This document shows positions 11,635 through 25,200 of a stretch of DNA of 64,000 nt, piece after piece. Both the position numbers and the translations under genes were made by a program. Source of the DNA: Parelaphostrongylus tenuis (taxonomy: Eukaryota; Nematoda; Chromadorea; Rhabditida; Metastrongylidae); NCBI GenBank assembly GCA_019055375.1, contig JAHQIW010004271.1, positions 62,001 through 126,000 on the forward strand, read 5' to 3'. Below the pieces are notes generated by a model. It did not search any database. It was not told where the DNA came from and saw only the letters and a list, made by a program, of their open reading frames with translations. How positions within the stretch are numbered: the stretch's first letter is position 1; every line of letters starts with the position of its first letter.

Positions 11635-14600
11635 TCAGTACGAGATAGACCATCGAAATATGCAGTACGATTGGGGTCACTTTTAGCTTTTCTTTGTTAG
11701 TTTCTTTCATTCTTAACCATTGTGCCCTATGAACTACTCTGTCCATTCTTGCTCCTACTTTCTCATGTAGATAGAAGTGTTTGTTTCTGTGTGACTTCTC
11801 CAAGTTTTCACAGATCTTTGATTAGGTTTATTGTGAGCCTCAGACTACAGCTATCAGATGGAATCGTCTGTGCATTCAATTCTCTGTAATTTTCCTCTCG
11901 TGCGGTGCACTAATTGTAGTCAAATGTTTGCGCTTTTTGACTTTTTTTTTGAGGTTGCATATAGATTATGGGTATCAAATTTTAGTATTGAAATATGAAG
12001 CATGTCCTCTCCAATTTTCTTTCGTTTGTGTTTTTTAGTAACACTTTATTATCGTTAGTCACCGATCAGAGAGGTTGTTTAGCTCTGCCATTTGATCTAA
12101 CAAAAAAATAGCTGTTTTGAACTGGCTTTTTATTTTCTGAGGAATTCATGAAGCTAATGGAATTTTCTCGGGATTCTTAGGTAGTCCGAGATGTTATTTC
12201 ACTATGTATACTTACATTTTCGATGTAGCTTTGCTTTTCAAGTGAAGTCCGCACATTTGTAGTGTTACTCATTCAAAGAGAAAGAGCAAGGGATTACTTT
12301 TATCGTATAAAGGAAGATGTCATACCTTAAAGGTGACGAAAGAAGGGTTTTCAAAACGACAGTGTATTTGCAACATATGAGTGGCGTAATTCTGGATCAT
12401 TTCGTCACCAGAGGGGACATTTGTTTCAGAGTGTGCAGCAAATTTTATACTGTTGTATATAAAAACCGATAGAATGCTTGAAGCCTTTCAAGAAGTCTGG
12501 TATAGCATCTCTAGAGGCATACGTAGGTTCCGGCGTATTCTCGCACGTCTCATGAGTATCACATGCCTTGCGGTTCGCCCTTTCTACCATTAGCAACAGG
12601 CGCTGAAGATGTATTACTTTTCGTCAAGTGAAAAGATCATTTGATGTTGCGTTTTTCAGAGTGAATGGTTGTCGATTGCATGGCTTACGGCTACGAATAC
12701 GCCGAAACGTTCGTAGAGCACTAAAAATACCATACTGTACCTCTTAAAAGTTCTAAAGATTATCAGATTATATTGAGTTTCTTTGAACGCGGTCTCAAGA
12801 TAGCCTATTGAACGGTGTTGTTACATGAGTCTATTGAGTTTTTTTTTCTTGTAAATTGTAACGTATAGAGAGCAAATCCTTTTTGTACTGCTTGATATAG
12901 AAAACGTGTGCTGGAAAATTTGTTAGCTCAATAGTAAAAGCCGTCTCAATAAGAAACAATCGTGAAAAGAAAGCGTTGAAATCAAGGCACATGATAGCGT
13001 GAGTGTAAAGCTCGGCGGGGGTTCAGTTCATTAGACAATGGTGGAAAGCTCACGAGAAGTGTGACCTGATAAGTGTGGGAAGGGTTACAGCGACGTTTGA
13101 GTTAGCAAGATTGTTAGATGATACGGTAGTTTGTAAAGAATGTTTATGTTAACTTCATTAAGGAAACAGGCAACATTCTATATTTTAGAAGAATAGTGAC
13201 TTTACTCCATTCACCAAGGAAAAAGAGGAGGGCAGTGAGGTTAAAAAGTTGGCAACTGTATGCTATGTCTTGGCATGAAGTGATAATTTGATTCTATGTG
13301 AGGATAGTAAAGTAAAGGTACAAATGCAGTGATTTCCAAGGGAAAAGGCAAAGGTTATTTACGAAAATGTAGGAACAGATTAGGAGAGAGGAAGGGAAAT
13401 GAAAAGAGATAAAAGGGCATGTAGCTTTGTCACAGGGGATGGTCACCTGCTCCCCTGGCGACGAAAAAGCTGATCACCGGTACATCAGCTCGACGTTCCG
13501 AACTCGTTGTGTTACTTCTTGTATCGCATTTGTATAGCGTGATATTCGTCAGGCGTTCTCTATGTGGCGCCGTTTGCTTTGGAGACGTTCGACGTGAATT
13601 ATCGATATTTCGCCTCTGGAAAATGCTTGAAAGGGTGCTCGATCGTCGGGAATTTTTTCGTGGCCATTCAGCGATCTCATTCCAGGTTTATTACTCAACA
13701 GTACTAGCGAGGTAGTAAACATATTATAAGCCCTCTCAGCTCTCTGGTTGTAGATTACTATGCCAACATCATGATTGCATGTTGACTGAGAAGAGAGTGG
13801 TGTGCCTATAGAGTAGTGTCCAACGCAGTATATGGGAACAGTTCAAATAGAAATTGATCAAACCAGAAACGAGAAATATAGTTGTAGAATAAAGTGTTGA
13901 GTTGATCAATTCGGTAGTATTATATGTCATTATATGGTCCATACATAAGATTATAAGAGAAGATTATATAAGAGTGGATTAATAAAAAATATGATTCTGT
14001 CATGACTACTCCTGTAATTCTGATTCTGGTTGGTCTTTGTTTCTTCTAGTGATGGAGTGTGATTGTTAGGGATGGAATAAATTGAAGGAAATGGCACAAA
14101 GGATTCCTCAAGAAATATCTTGTCATTTCCAACTGTTTTTTTCGTAGGCTATGACAGGAATTCTTTTCACATTTACGAGTTGAACTTTAGCACCAATAAT
14201 TATACATCGAATCCATTACTGTATGGTGGCACTATAGAGCTGTCACGTAGGCACTGTTTCTGGCTTGTCATTATATGGTCGATCCCGCTTGAGTTGTTCC
14301 GGTAGATAAATCCCATGTTTAACACCAGTTTTATACCAAAAAAAAATCAATATCCGTACCGTGTTGTGGATAGAAGTTCAGGAAAAGTGGTGTGCTTTTT
14401 CACTTTGGTCTCTTATTGTAAATTTTATGCTCCTTTATTCACGTAAATACAGCAGTCCGTTTTCATTTTAATCGGTGAGAACAGGCGAGAGGTAGTTTTC
14501 AGGAGTTGGAACTGAAAACAGATTGATCCTGTAGTCTTTTTCAAAGCTCAACGTTTCCACCATCGTTTTTTTTTTTTCAGAGAAGTTCGATTTTCAATAG

Positions 14601-14855
14601 AAAGCTTATGGTGTGACACAGCTTGTGAATTAGATATTATTTCAGCTAATCGCCACCTACTCGCTTTTTTTGTAGGCATCTTATCTGCGAATGGAACGCG
14701 TACCCAAATTGAGGAGTTTGCAGTGTTCTCGTGCAGAAGACATAGGGTGGGATAACCTTGTAAATGACCTTTCGACCAGCACCACGAGAGTGCTCTATGA
14801 GTGATCATGCGAAGTCCCAAATCTTAAGAAATTCGAAATTGTATCTGTTTTCCTA
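11635..14855. other. Intergenic stretch between convergent genes, mostly unidentified
   Basis: No supported gene. It starts with the ubr-1 3' flank. At about 12745-12845 there is a fragment of the R1 outer repeat (cagattatattgag, cggtctcaaga). At 12484-12730 two facing blocks share an inverted cggcgtattc / gaatacgccg sequence, possibly a decayed Penelope-type relic. The rest (13-14.8 kb) shows nothing that I recognise. Confidence 0.5.
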
Positions 14856-14859
14856 GAAA

Positions 14860-15810
14860 AGCTTTCTCACCGCGTTTTGCAATAGAAATAAAATTATGTT
14901 TAACATGCGTCGCGCATTGTCGCGCTTATAAATCACAGAAGAGAATATTTCCCTCAGGCAATTAGTGATCTTTCGATAGCCTAGATCTCGCAGACTTCTA
15001 ATGTGTAATGGTTTTTCTAAAGTTTTCTTTCAGCACTGTGGTAGAGAAAATAGATTTGTTTTACACACGCGTATCTCTTGCAGAACACAGTTCTTCCATT
15101 AGACTATTAATTATTCGAAAGCGTAGTTTCCGACAATTCCAAAACCATGCTTGTTTCTGAACATATCATCTTGCTGCACTGTAGCAGAGAAAATAAGATT
15201 GAGCTTCAAATATGCCGCGCATTGCTTGTTGGCTATGTTGTGTGAGTGGCCGTGGATACATAACGCGTTAAACTAATGTTCACGGCGATTCACATGTGCA
15301 GCGAGATTTCTGTTATTTAGTTTACGGTTTTCTCCGTTTTGAGAAAAACTCTGGACAGAACATATGATTCTACTGTATGATTTTCTCTACATGGCTTAGG
15401 CTTAGACTTAGTAACAGTTCTATTTGGTACTATAAGATGTGCATGAGAGGCGATATTGCTGTAATTTACTTTACAATTTCAATACAAAAAAACTTGAAAA
15501 TATCTTTTAAACGGAAGAAAAATTCTCAGTTAAATAACGAAAATGTGCGCCATAATGCGCTACGCATGCGAATCACAATTTTATTTCTCCTACCACAGCG
15601 CTATTAGGAGGCCTTTTCAAAAAACGCGTATATTTTCGATAAATCTCCGAGATTTACGAGATTTACACTGTTCAACGATAACCAGTACTCTAGGAAGATC
15701 TCTGGGCTGCAAAAAATACGCGCGATAACGCGCAACGCTTGTGAAACTCAATGTAGAATTGGGTCTGGTGAAAACAACTTTTAGAACTAATTTTATAGAC
15801 TACTGAAATG
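14860..15810. repeat. Interspersed repeat M1 copy (symmetric non-coding element)
   Basis: The copy contains the M1 hallmark blocks: taaaattatgtttaacatg with cgcgc, gtagcagagaaaataagatt, ggcgattcacatgtg, the mirrored ttttatttctcctaccacag, and aggccttttcaaaaaacg. The left and right halves are partly reverse complements of each other. Other copies: 25740-26545, 40700-41150, 48130-48560, 57190-57990, 58290-58720. Confidence 0.6.
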
Positions 15811-16124
15811 TTTACGAAGCGATATCCTTGATATAGCCATATCCTACCATCGCTGTGGAGAAGAAGAAAGGGATGCTATCACAACAATACTTTGTCTGTT
15901 TTATCGGTCTTTTCTTCTTAGTTTTAAGATTTTGAGAGAGTAAAATTGGTAAGTTGTTATTGAACAGTGAAAAAAAAAGACTGACGACGAGAATCTCAAC
16001 GTTGCTGTCGCGAAAGTAAAAACCCTTTTGAAGAATATTTGGTCTTTTCCATGGTTTTCTAAAGACCAAAATGGTTTTAGAATAATGAAGCAAAAGGAGA
16101 GACAGTTTATATAATGCTCAGAGA

Positions 16125-16130
16125 TTTATT
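16125..16130 (-). promoter_or_regulatory. Polyadenylation signal AATAAA of the cysteine-module gene
   Basis: On the minus strand AATAAA lies about 136 nt after the stop codon at 16266-16268, a normal distance for a nematode 3' UTR. It is the first such hexamer downstream. Use is inferred. Confidence 0.5.
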
Positions 16131-16265
16131 TTTCGTTAAATGAAGCATTGATACATATATATTCGATATCGATACATAATAGGTATCGATACGCTATGAA
16201 GACGAATTGATACGTTTTGCTGACAACCACGTCACACTTGGAAACAATTTGCCGCAGAGATTCGT

Positions 16266-19200
16266 TCAATTGCGACGTGTGTAGCTGTTTTGAGATTGAC
16301 TCGTAGCAGCTGGTGTTAGTAGATCTACGCAGAAGTTGTCCTTACATGCGAACGACTCCCCACAGTCCCTCGGGGCCCAAGTGCAGAAACGACCGGTTAC
16401 TCGGGTGCACAGACCACCCTCACACGACTCGCCCAGTTGACAAACTCGACGCTCACAGTCTAAAATACAGATCCTATGAAAGCTCCTATTTGATTTTCGA
16501 GCTCGTTCAGCTGTCGAAAACCTTGAGTTTAAGAAAACGATTTTTTTAGTGATTAAACCGATTATTCTTTGTCTGCGTTCAATCTCAGAAGAAACATAAT
16601 AGCCATTTACGATTCTCGATAATGTGAATGATGACGAGATTATTCTAAATACTAGCTCCACTTTTCACATACTGATAAGGGCACAAACTTAACCTAAATG
16701 AGAGATCTTTGTCCACTAAGTTTCTATCGAAGAAATGAAGGTTTGCATGACTAAAACCTTAATGCAACCTCAAGTCTAATGTAATGCAGTCGCTCACTTT
16801 TCAATTTTATTAACCTTACGTCGCTCACAACATTTGGCAAATGATATTTTCCACAGGTTATTGTTCTAATACTTACCATTTCTTCTACAACGGCCATCAA
16901 CGCATAAAAAGGTGCCACTGCACTCCTGGACGCACGGTAGACCTTCCATGATACGACACTCTCCCAATCGACACGACTGATCGGCTGGACAGCTGAATCT
17001 CTTCATAACACTATACTGTCACAATATCACACTTTTTGCTGCTTGATCCTACACAAAATCTACACGCTTGCAGCTAGAGTCCGAAGTTTGCAGATTTTCC
17101 ATGTTCTTCACACCTCCCTGGGCACGGATCCAGTACACAGATGCCATTCTTACACACGGTGCCTCCTCGGCAGATATCACTGTGGCAATCTGCTCCAACT
17201 GCTGAAATGGAAATCCAAGATCATAAGATATTCATAGGAGTGTATTTCTCCGTTACAGGAGGCGGATAATGCAGTGGTAGTGATGCTGATCATCACGAGC
17301 CTTCTTTGGCCACTCGGCGGGCTTACCAAGTTCTCATTACAACAGATCTGTCTGAAAAGAATTCACAACTCCAAGCCTCTCGCTTTACCTCTGTTTACTC
17401 AGAACTCTGAGTAGAATGGACTCGACCAGTATTCAGACATTTATGAGGAAACAATTTGAGTAGCAGGCGAACCAGCACATAAAAAATCAGCAGACACTTG
17501 CGGGTGACGGAAGATCCTCGCCGCAGATTTAAAAAACAAATTGTATGGATTAGAACAATAATGTGATTGCTTTTGTTTTTAATAATTTTTAACGAATCTT
17601 CACATCACTCTCTTTAACATTCCGCTGCCCTCTAACGAAAATTTCTATGGCCATTTGTCACTTCAATTATATAAGTGAGCTTCATTTCTTCGTTTTTTGA
17701 ACAAAGCTTTCCAAGTACTAAGAGTACAACTTACCGTATGATTTTTTCTGCAGTAAACCAATGGAATTACCCATTCAATTTCTGTACAATCGACCCCATT
17801 TATTTTACATAGTCCGGCAGCAAATATGTTGTACGGATCTCAGCATCTCTTTCAATCGAATCATTTCGCCTCATCCGCATTCGCATTCACTAACGTCTTC
17901 GAATTTGTGCGTGTGAGTTGTTAAATGTTGGTGCATCGCTTTCTCCTTGAATCTTAGGAGAACCGTTTCAAGATATCCGCAGGCAATTATGGAGATCAGT
18001 TGCCAGTACTTATATTTCCAGAAAGCGGAAGGGTTTTAAAAAGTCTGTTACCAAATCTCCAAACTCAGAAAAATGAGAGACTTGGTGACCCCGATACAGG
18101 CTCGTACCAGCGCCTGAGTGCTTTTCGCTTAATGAACGGATTCACTACCACTACAAACGACTTTCAATATTTTCTTCCTGACTGCCTATTTTATGTAAAT
18201 AACAGGCTTCACAATGAAAGTTATCAAAATTATATTGCACGGACCATTTACACATCTGCCATCCACACAGTATGAACCTTTCCCACAGTAGACAGAAGTG
18301 CATTCTAAAAGGAAACAATCTATCAGTCCGAAGTCCACTAACATTTAAAATAGTGACTATAAAAACTTGAAAAAATTGTCGTCATCACTTGGCGCTTTTT
18401 TCATAAACGTCATAGCAGGATTGATAGGATGACTGCATAGCACTACGAAAAAGAGTATATAGGAAAATAAAGAAGGGAAACTCACGACTATTCGGGTAAC
18501 ACTGTCCATGGTGACAGATCTCATAAGGTTGACAATTACAGATTGGCTCGATAGGCCTAAATAATTAGTGATAGGTGGGATGAAGGCATTCAAACTAGAT
18601 GATGCCCACTTGACGCGACATCGATTTGTGTGACATTCCATATCCGGCCCGCAGTCAGCGTGCCCCAGACAGAATGTTTCCACAAGCTGAAAACGTCCGT
18701 ATTATAGCTTTGGCATGAGGAACGTGGAACGATCAAAGAGAATCACCTTTGTGCACTGTCCATCTCTACAGATCTCGCCTTCGGCGCATGTGACGCCATA
18801 ACATCCTGAACTGTTTTACTGCATTATTGTGGTTCCCCTTCTGTGGTGGCCCACTTGAGTAACTGTTTCCGATGAGATGAGCGTGTGAGCTAACACACTC
18901 GTAACTGTTGACTAATAGTTGAAGAGGGCTACCACAGTTATTGTCTTCATGTTAAGTTGATTTCGGGAAGCGGAAGCTATTACCTATATATCAAGTTGAA
19001 TTTTGGAAAACAATCAGTCTAAATTCTTTTTATTTTGACTGCCACAGTGGTATGATGTTATAGTATAACCAATATGTTGATTGCTGTGCAAAAATGTTTG
19101 CGTCAGCCGGGATTCGAACCCAGATCTCACTCTTTCCGGTAGTGCCACGGTTAGCATACGCTCCCGGAAAGAGTGAAATCTGGGTTCGAATCCCCGCTGA

Positions 19201-22200
19201 CGCAAACGTTTTTGTACAGCACTCCACATTTTGGAAAATAGAAATCTCTCCTAGATATCAGCTGAAATTTGGGAAGTATGAGTTATGTTGCAAACTTATT
19301 CTGTGATTCACTTGACTTGCTATTTATCAGTTGCAAATGATACTGATAATACTTTTTCAAAAATTTGCGTTAACATGTTACACTCAGCATTTCTTGATTT
19401 TTCCTTATTTCCAAAAATTTTTTATCTTTGTATCGTCCAATCATTCTCAAGAATAAGTTGGCCTATACTTCGTAGCTCTTATGCGTAGGTTCTTACACAA
19501 CTTCTTACCTATTTATAGACAAACGGCAGCTGCAAGTGTCACTATGGTTCTTTATTCGTTCCGCTTGGATAATGCTTGGTGTTATGCGGCCGACATCACC
19601 AGAAAAGCGAAGATGGTTTAATTGTCGACCGTCAGTTTTCACTCCCGTATCGTTCCATTCTGATGCTCGCATGACGTTTTGAGGTGGTAATGAATAATTT
19701 TGGCGATATTGTATCGCGTTGCCGAACCACTCTTCTTACGTCGATAGTGATATTTTGTATAATGGAGATATTTTGGTCGTGAAATCTTTATATAGCTCAC
19801 AAAGAATCATTATGTACCGAGTAGGGACGCCCTGGTTATGGTCTATGGTACTAAATCCTTTTCGGGACCCTGCTTGCTGGCATGGCTGTCCATCGTCGAG
19901 TGTTCTGTCAATCCTGCTTAGAATGACTCGAGTGAAGAGTTTATAGACAACGGACAGCAAGCAGATTAGGCGATAGTTGCCTATGTCGTGAAGGTCTCCC
20001 TTTTCAAACAGCAACACGGTCTTGCTGATATTTGAATGAATGGGAGCCTTGCATTCTGACAGGTAGCTCGTCACATTTCATATTTAAAATCAAATTTAGT
20101 GAGATCTATTAATTCAGCTGAGGTCGATTCATTGCTCACACTAATACCTTTCTTCAAGCAATTCGTGTACCTCTATCAGTTCATGCCGCTTGATGACGGT
20201 AAATCGTGAACTTCATTAAATATTTGGAATATCCACGTTATATCTATTTATATCATCCTATATCGGCTGGAAGCACTCGTTATTTCTGCAGGGAATTTCC
20301 ACTTAAGCCATTAATAATTGTTAACTTACTGTCTAGTACACACTGCCCATTGAGGCATTTGCCTTTCTTTCCGCAATCCGATGCTATGCTGCGAGCTTGT
20401 CCTTCAGCCGTCAGAACGTGTCTAGACAGACGAATCAGTTATCAGAGAAAATGTTCATAAAAAGATCTATCTCACCAGTGTTTCTACAATTAATAAATGA
20501 AGCCATGTAGGTCTCGGAAGTTTACCTACGGATGCTCTATAAGAATATACTCAATTTTAAGGAAGCGTTTTATACCACTGCTCAAATTCTTACAAGAATT
20601 GGAAAATTTATCTCTAACAGATGCGGTGAACTTCAAGTACAAACTAAATCAAACATAGGGATATGTGGAAGAAACGACATATACTAGATTAAGGAAAGAG
20701 TTCCTCAACACCCTTAAAAAATCAAATTTGATGTGTGTTTCACACAGTGTCGGTTATTGTAAATTCATAGAAATATCGCAGGATTATTTTCAAAAGGAAT
20801 TCCCATGGTAACGCTAAGTATAGTACATTAATATTAATTTGCTTTTTGGATAAAGCGTGCACTGCAGAAATCTCACGGCGCAATGAAGACTGAGGGAAAG
20901 TTTGATGAATTGAAGAGAACTAGTCTTTCCGCACCCACTCCACAGTCCTGATGCTGCGTCTCCCGATTAAGGCCTTTTGCGTTCAATGGGGACATTTTAT
21001 GCGTGGACACCAATTCAAAACATTTGATCAAGTTGAAGAGGCATGTCAGGAGTTTTTTCGATTCAGAGCCCAAGTAATGGTGATTTTAAGCAGATCCGGA
21101 AGCTTGCAGATCGTTGGCAGGAGGTCACAGATAATGATGGTATTGCAGCTCTCACGAATAGCTACTAATTTATCAGTGCACATACTCATGAATACTAAAG
21201 TTGCCTACTTACAGATAATTAGAATAGTTATTGCATAGACAGTGAGTCATAATGGCAGATTCAAGTTTCTCACAGCAGTCATTCGGTTAACAATCAGCCG
21301 TTGTGTTCGTGCAAGCGGCAACGGTTTAACACACCACATGGCCACTGTTGTGTGAGTTAACTATTCACAACGCAAAAAATGGTTCGATGGAAAGACGTAT
21401 TTTCCGTAGTGGCTGCACTGTTACGCTGGCAAACTATTCATGGGCAAACAAGAACCTTGAAATCGTTCCGCCGACAGCAGTGCCATTCGACTATGGGTGC
21501 CACTTCAAGCTTGGCTGCAAATCCTATCCCTCTTAACTCTTAACTCATCTCTTATATAGAATATAGAGGATTTTCCCTCATTACACTTTACTTCCCTCTT
21601 TGAGGGATTCCTCCTGGTTAGTCGCGAGGGCACTTGGCGCGTCACTAGGTGGTGGATAGAGGAAATAAACGCGAATCAAAAGCGACCGTGTGCTTCCCAC
21701 AGACGCAGGTGGATTCGGAGATGAGCTACTTGCTTCTGCATCGCCAATTGACAAAACTCTCTTTCTACGAGTCAAGTCGGCCAAAAGCCTGCAATCAAGC
21801 GGCTGGGAACTACATGGGAGGCGGTTAGGAGTCGCCCCATCAAATAAGCTCTTCCGAGAGAGACTGGCAAGCTACTCGTGAGCACCAAGCCCCACGTTTA
21901 GAGCCTGGCAAGCTATACGCTGGGTATCGAAATGCCAAAAACAGTGACAAATTATGGGCCTCATTGCCCTGACCTCGAAAGAGCCCCTGGTACGGCAGCG
22001 CCAGGTAGGACGAGCACGGAGAGACTGCTGAAATCTCAGGGTCAAACTAGGCTGCCAAGATCGAAACGGACTAAAATGACGATCTGTATCTACAATACAA
22101 GAACCCTTGCTCACGAATCCGCTGCAGAAGATCTATTGATTCAAGCAAGAAGAATAAGGTACGACGTCATTGGCCTGGCTGAGAAGAGAAGGCGCCATCC

Positions 22201-25200
22201 TTTCCACGCTGTTTATGACACCGGAGAAGAACTGTTCTATGGAACATGCGATAACAGAGGTGTCGGCGGCGTTGGCGTCCTCGTCAAATCGAATTTGACC
22301 GTGAACATTGATTCGTTCGAACAACTAACAACCCGTATCGGACGATTACGATTGAAATGATGTGGTTCTATGCCGGCTTTGACCATCTTCGTTGTTCAAG
22401 CACCAACATCAAGCTATGACGAAGACGAAGTCGAAACGTTCTATATGGACCTCGAAAAATTCTTCAGAGAAGATCATACATTCTTCAAAGTCATAGTCGG
22501 AGATTTTAATGCAAAAATTGGACCTAGAAGAACGTCTGAAGAACGTCACATAGGGACCCACGGACTAGAATGGAATGAACAGGGTGAGAGGCTATGTGAG
22601 TTTATCATGACGACCCAAACCATCCATGGTAACTCGCAATTCCAAAAGACTCTTTCTCAGCGATGGACGCGGGAGTCTCCCAGTGGAAAGTACCATAACG
22701 AAATAGACCACATCTTAGTAAATCGAAGGTTTTGCCTGACCGATGTCGCTGTTGTTCCTAAGTTCTAAACGGGATCAGACCATCGCCTCCTTCGCGCAAC
22801 GTTCCGTTTTTCGAGGGAGAGGAGAGAAAGCCGCTAAATTCAAACAACGAAGTCCCATAACTACTATAAACTGGGATGTATTCAAATCATTAGTCGGCTC
22901 TTGGAAAGATACCGTTGTTGACAACATCGACGAAGAAACGACGATCGTGACTCGTTTGAGATATCTTTACCCGCAGACACTCGAGCTGATACGTCAACGT
23001 GACGCGCTACAGGCAACCAAAACCTCACGTCCAAACTTGCGAAAAGTTGCAGAGAAGCGATTAAAGAAGGCCTCAAAGAGAGACGAGCAGCAGTTATGGC
23101 AGAAGCTGCAGAAGCTGGGAAGAGCATTCGCAAAGCCCCGCGAGGCTTCGCCGATTATAAGACCAAGGTGATTGCACTCCGATACCCTGACGAGACACTT
23201 ACAGCTTCGGGAAGGGCTATGGAGAAAATCATCCACCAATACTACTCGGATCTCTTCGCTAGCCATGTCCTCTTACCGTCATATAAATTGAAAGAGGACG
23301 AATATGTCGTTCCACCGGTCCTCCCTTCCGAAATCCGACATGCTATATCGTAGGTGAAGAACAGAACAACACCGTGATCCAGACCTGCCGCCCAGTTCTC
23401 ATCAACACCCTGTCTCGGTTCTTCACTTGCTACGTGTCAGAATGCAAGATCCCTATTCAATGGTAAACCAGCAAGACCGTATTGTTGCTCAAAAAGGGAG
23501 ACCTTCACGACATAGGCAGTTATCGCCCAATCTGCTTGCTGTGTTGTCTATAAACTCTTTACTCGAGTCATCCTAAACAGGATTGACAGAATACTGGACG
23601 AAGGGCAGCCATGCCAGCAAGCAGGGTTCCGAAAAGGATTTAGTACCATAGACCATAACTAGGGCGTTCCTACTCGGTATATAATGATCCTTCGTGAGCT
23701 TTATAAAGATCTCACGACCAAAATATCTCCATTCTACAACAATATCACCATTGACGTAAAAAGAGGGGTTCGATAAGGCGATACCATTTCGCCAAAATTA
23801 TTCACTGCCACCCTACAGAACGTCATCCGAATATTAGAATGGGACTATATGGGCGTAAAAATTGACGGTCTACAATTAAACCATCTTCGCTTTGCTGACG
23901 ATATCGTTCTTATAACATCAAGCATCAGCCGAACGGAACGAATGTTGACCGATTTCGATAACGCCTGTGGAAAGATTGGTCTCCAACTAAATCCAACGAA
24001 AACTATGTTCATGAGGAACGGATGGGTTTCGAGTGCCCCATTCACACTCAACGGAACGACAATCTCCGAATGCTCCAGTTACGTCTATCTAGGTCGTGAA
24101 ATAAACATGATGAACGACCTAACTCCAGAGCTGAGCAGGAGGAAACGAGCGGCTTGGGGAACGTTTGAGAGCATCGAAAATGCAGTGAAGAGGACAAAGA
24201 ACATCCGACTTCGTGCCCACCTTTTTGATTCGACAATTATCCCTGCCCTAACGTATGCAGCAGAAACCTGGTCGCCACGTAAGCAGGATGAAAGATCACT
24301 TGGAGTTATCGAACGCGCAGTCGAAAGGTCGATGCTAGGAGTATCCCATATCTCGCAAATGAGAGAAAGGATCCGAAGTTCCGACTTACGTCAACGATCG
24401 AAAATCGGAGACGCCGTTCTACACGTCAGGATATCGAAAATAAGGTGGACCGGACACGTGATGCGCTTCAACGACAACCGATGGATGAGAGCCGTTACCG
24501 ACTGGATTCCTCGGGACATCAAGCGCTCTACAGCAAGACCACAGATCCGTTAGTCCGATTTCTTCACGAAAGCGATAGTAGAAAGATATGATGCTCAGCG
24601 AATTCCTAAAGCGAGGAGGACCCACTGGACTACTCTTGCACGCGATAGGGAAAAATGGAAGAGTTGCTGGTACCCGCTCGAGTCACTCGACGATCAACGG
24701 GACGACGGGTGATACACTTCACTTCTGCATCACAGAATCTTACACTCCATTATCTACACATGTATATGGTAGAGACCTGCCCCTCATAACCTTTCACATC
24801 TAATTAAAACAGAATCTTACTCTCCATTAACTCTACGTGTATAATGCAGAAAGTTGCCCCTCATCACATTTCACATCTGTAATACAGAATCTTGCCCTCC
24901 AATACACTTCACATGTATTATGCAGATGTTTACTTCTTATTATACTTGGTTGACACGTGTAGCTCAGGAACTTGCTCAGCATTACACATTGATTGTCATC
25001 TCTATTTCCAACGATTAATCACATAGTATTTATCCAAGTCCTCTGTAAGTCTATCGACATCGCTACCTTGTTGATGTTGTATTATAATGTACGCATACCA
25101 AATTACCCAAGTTTGAGGCTTGATCTACTGCGATATACGAAAAGTCCCGCGTGACAAAACCATAAGGATAGTATTCTATAAAGATTAATTTCTACAGATG

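Larger units (their letters stand above)
21600..24712 (+). mobile_element. RTE-type LINE retrotransposon, near full length but decayed
   Basis: A non-LTR retrotransposon with an AP-type endonuclease followed by reverse transcriptase. Endonuclease blocks: [15 protein letters not shown] (22095), VGDFNAKIG (22497), [11 protein letters not shown] (22702), then a stop and [13 protein letters not shown] (22770). RT blocks: GSYRPICLL in a broken frame (23515), [14 protein letters not shown] intact at 23885, [17 protein letters not shown], then the RTE C-terminal region ([38 protein letters not shown]). At least two in-frame stops and several frameshifts interrupt it, so it cannot move. It is inserted in intron 3 of the cysteine-module gene, opposite to that gene's strand. 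The 5' end is approximate; the 3' end is at gggtgatac, shared with the copy at 35392-35809. Confidence 0.93.

Noticed and set aside
19110..19215. Possible tRNA gene from ggttagcatacgctcccgga and the tctgggttcgaatcc box
   Set aside because: Boxes A and B are present but there is no closing acceptor stem or anticodon arm; it belongs to the SINE family.
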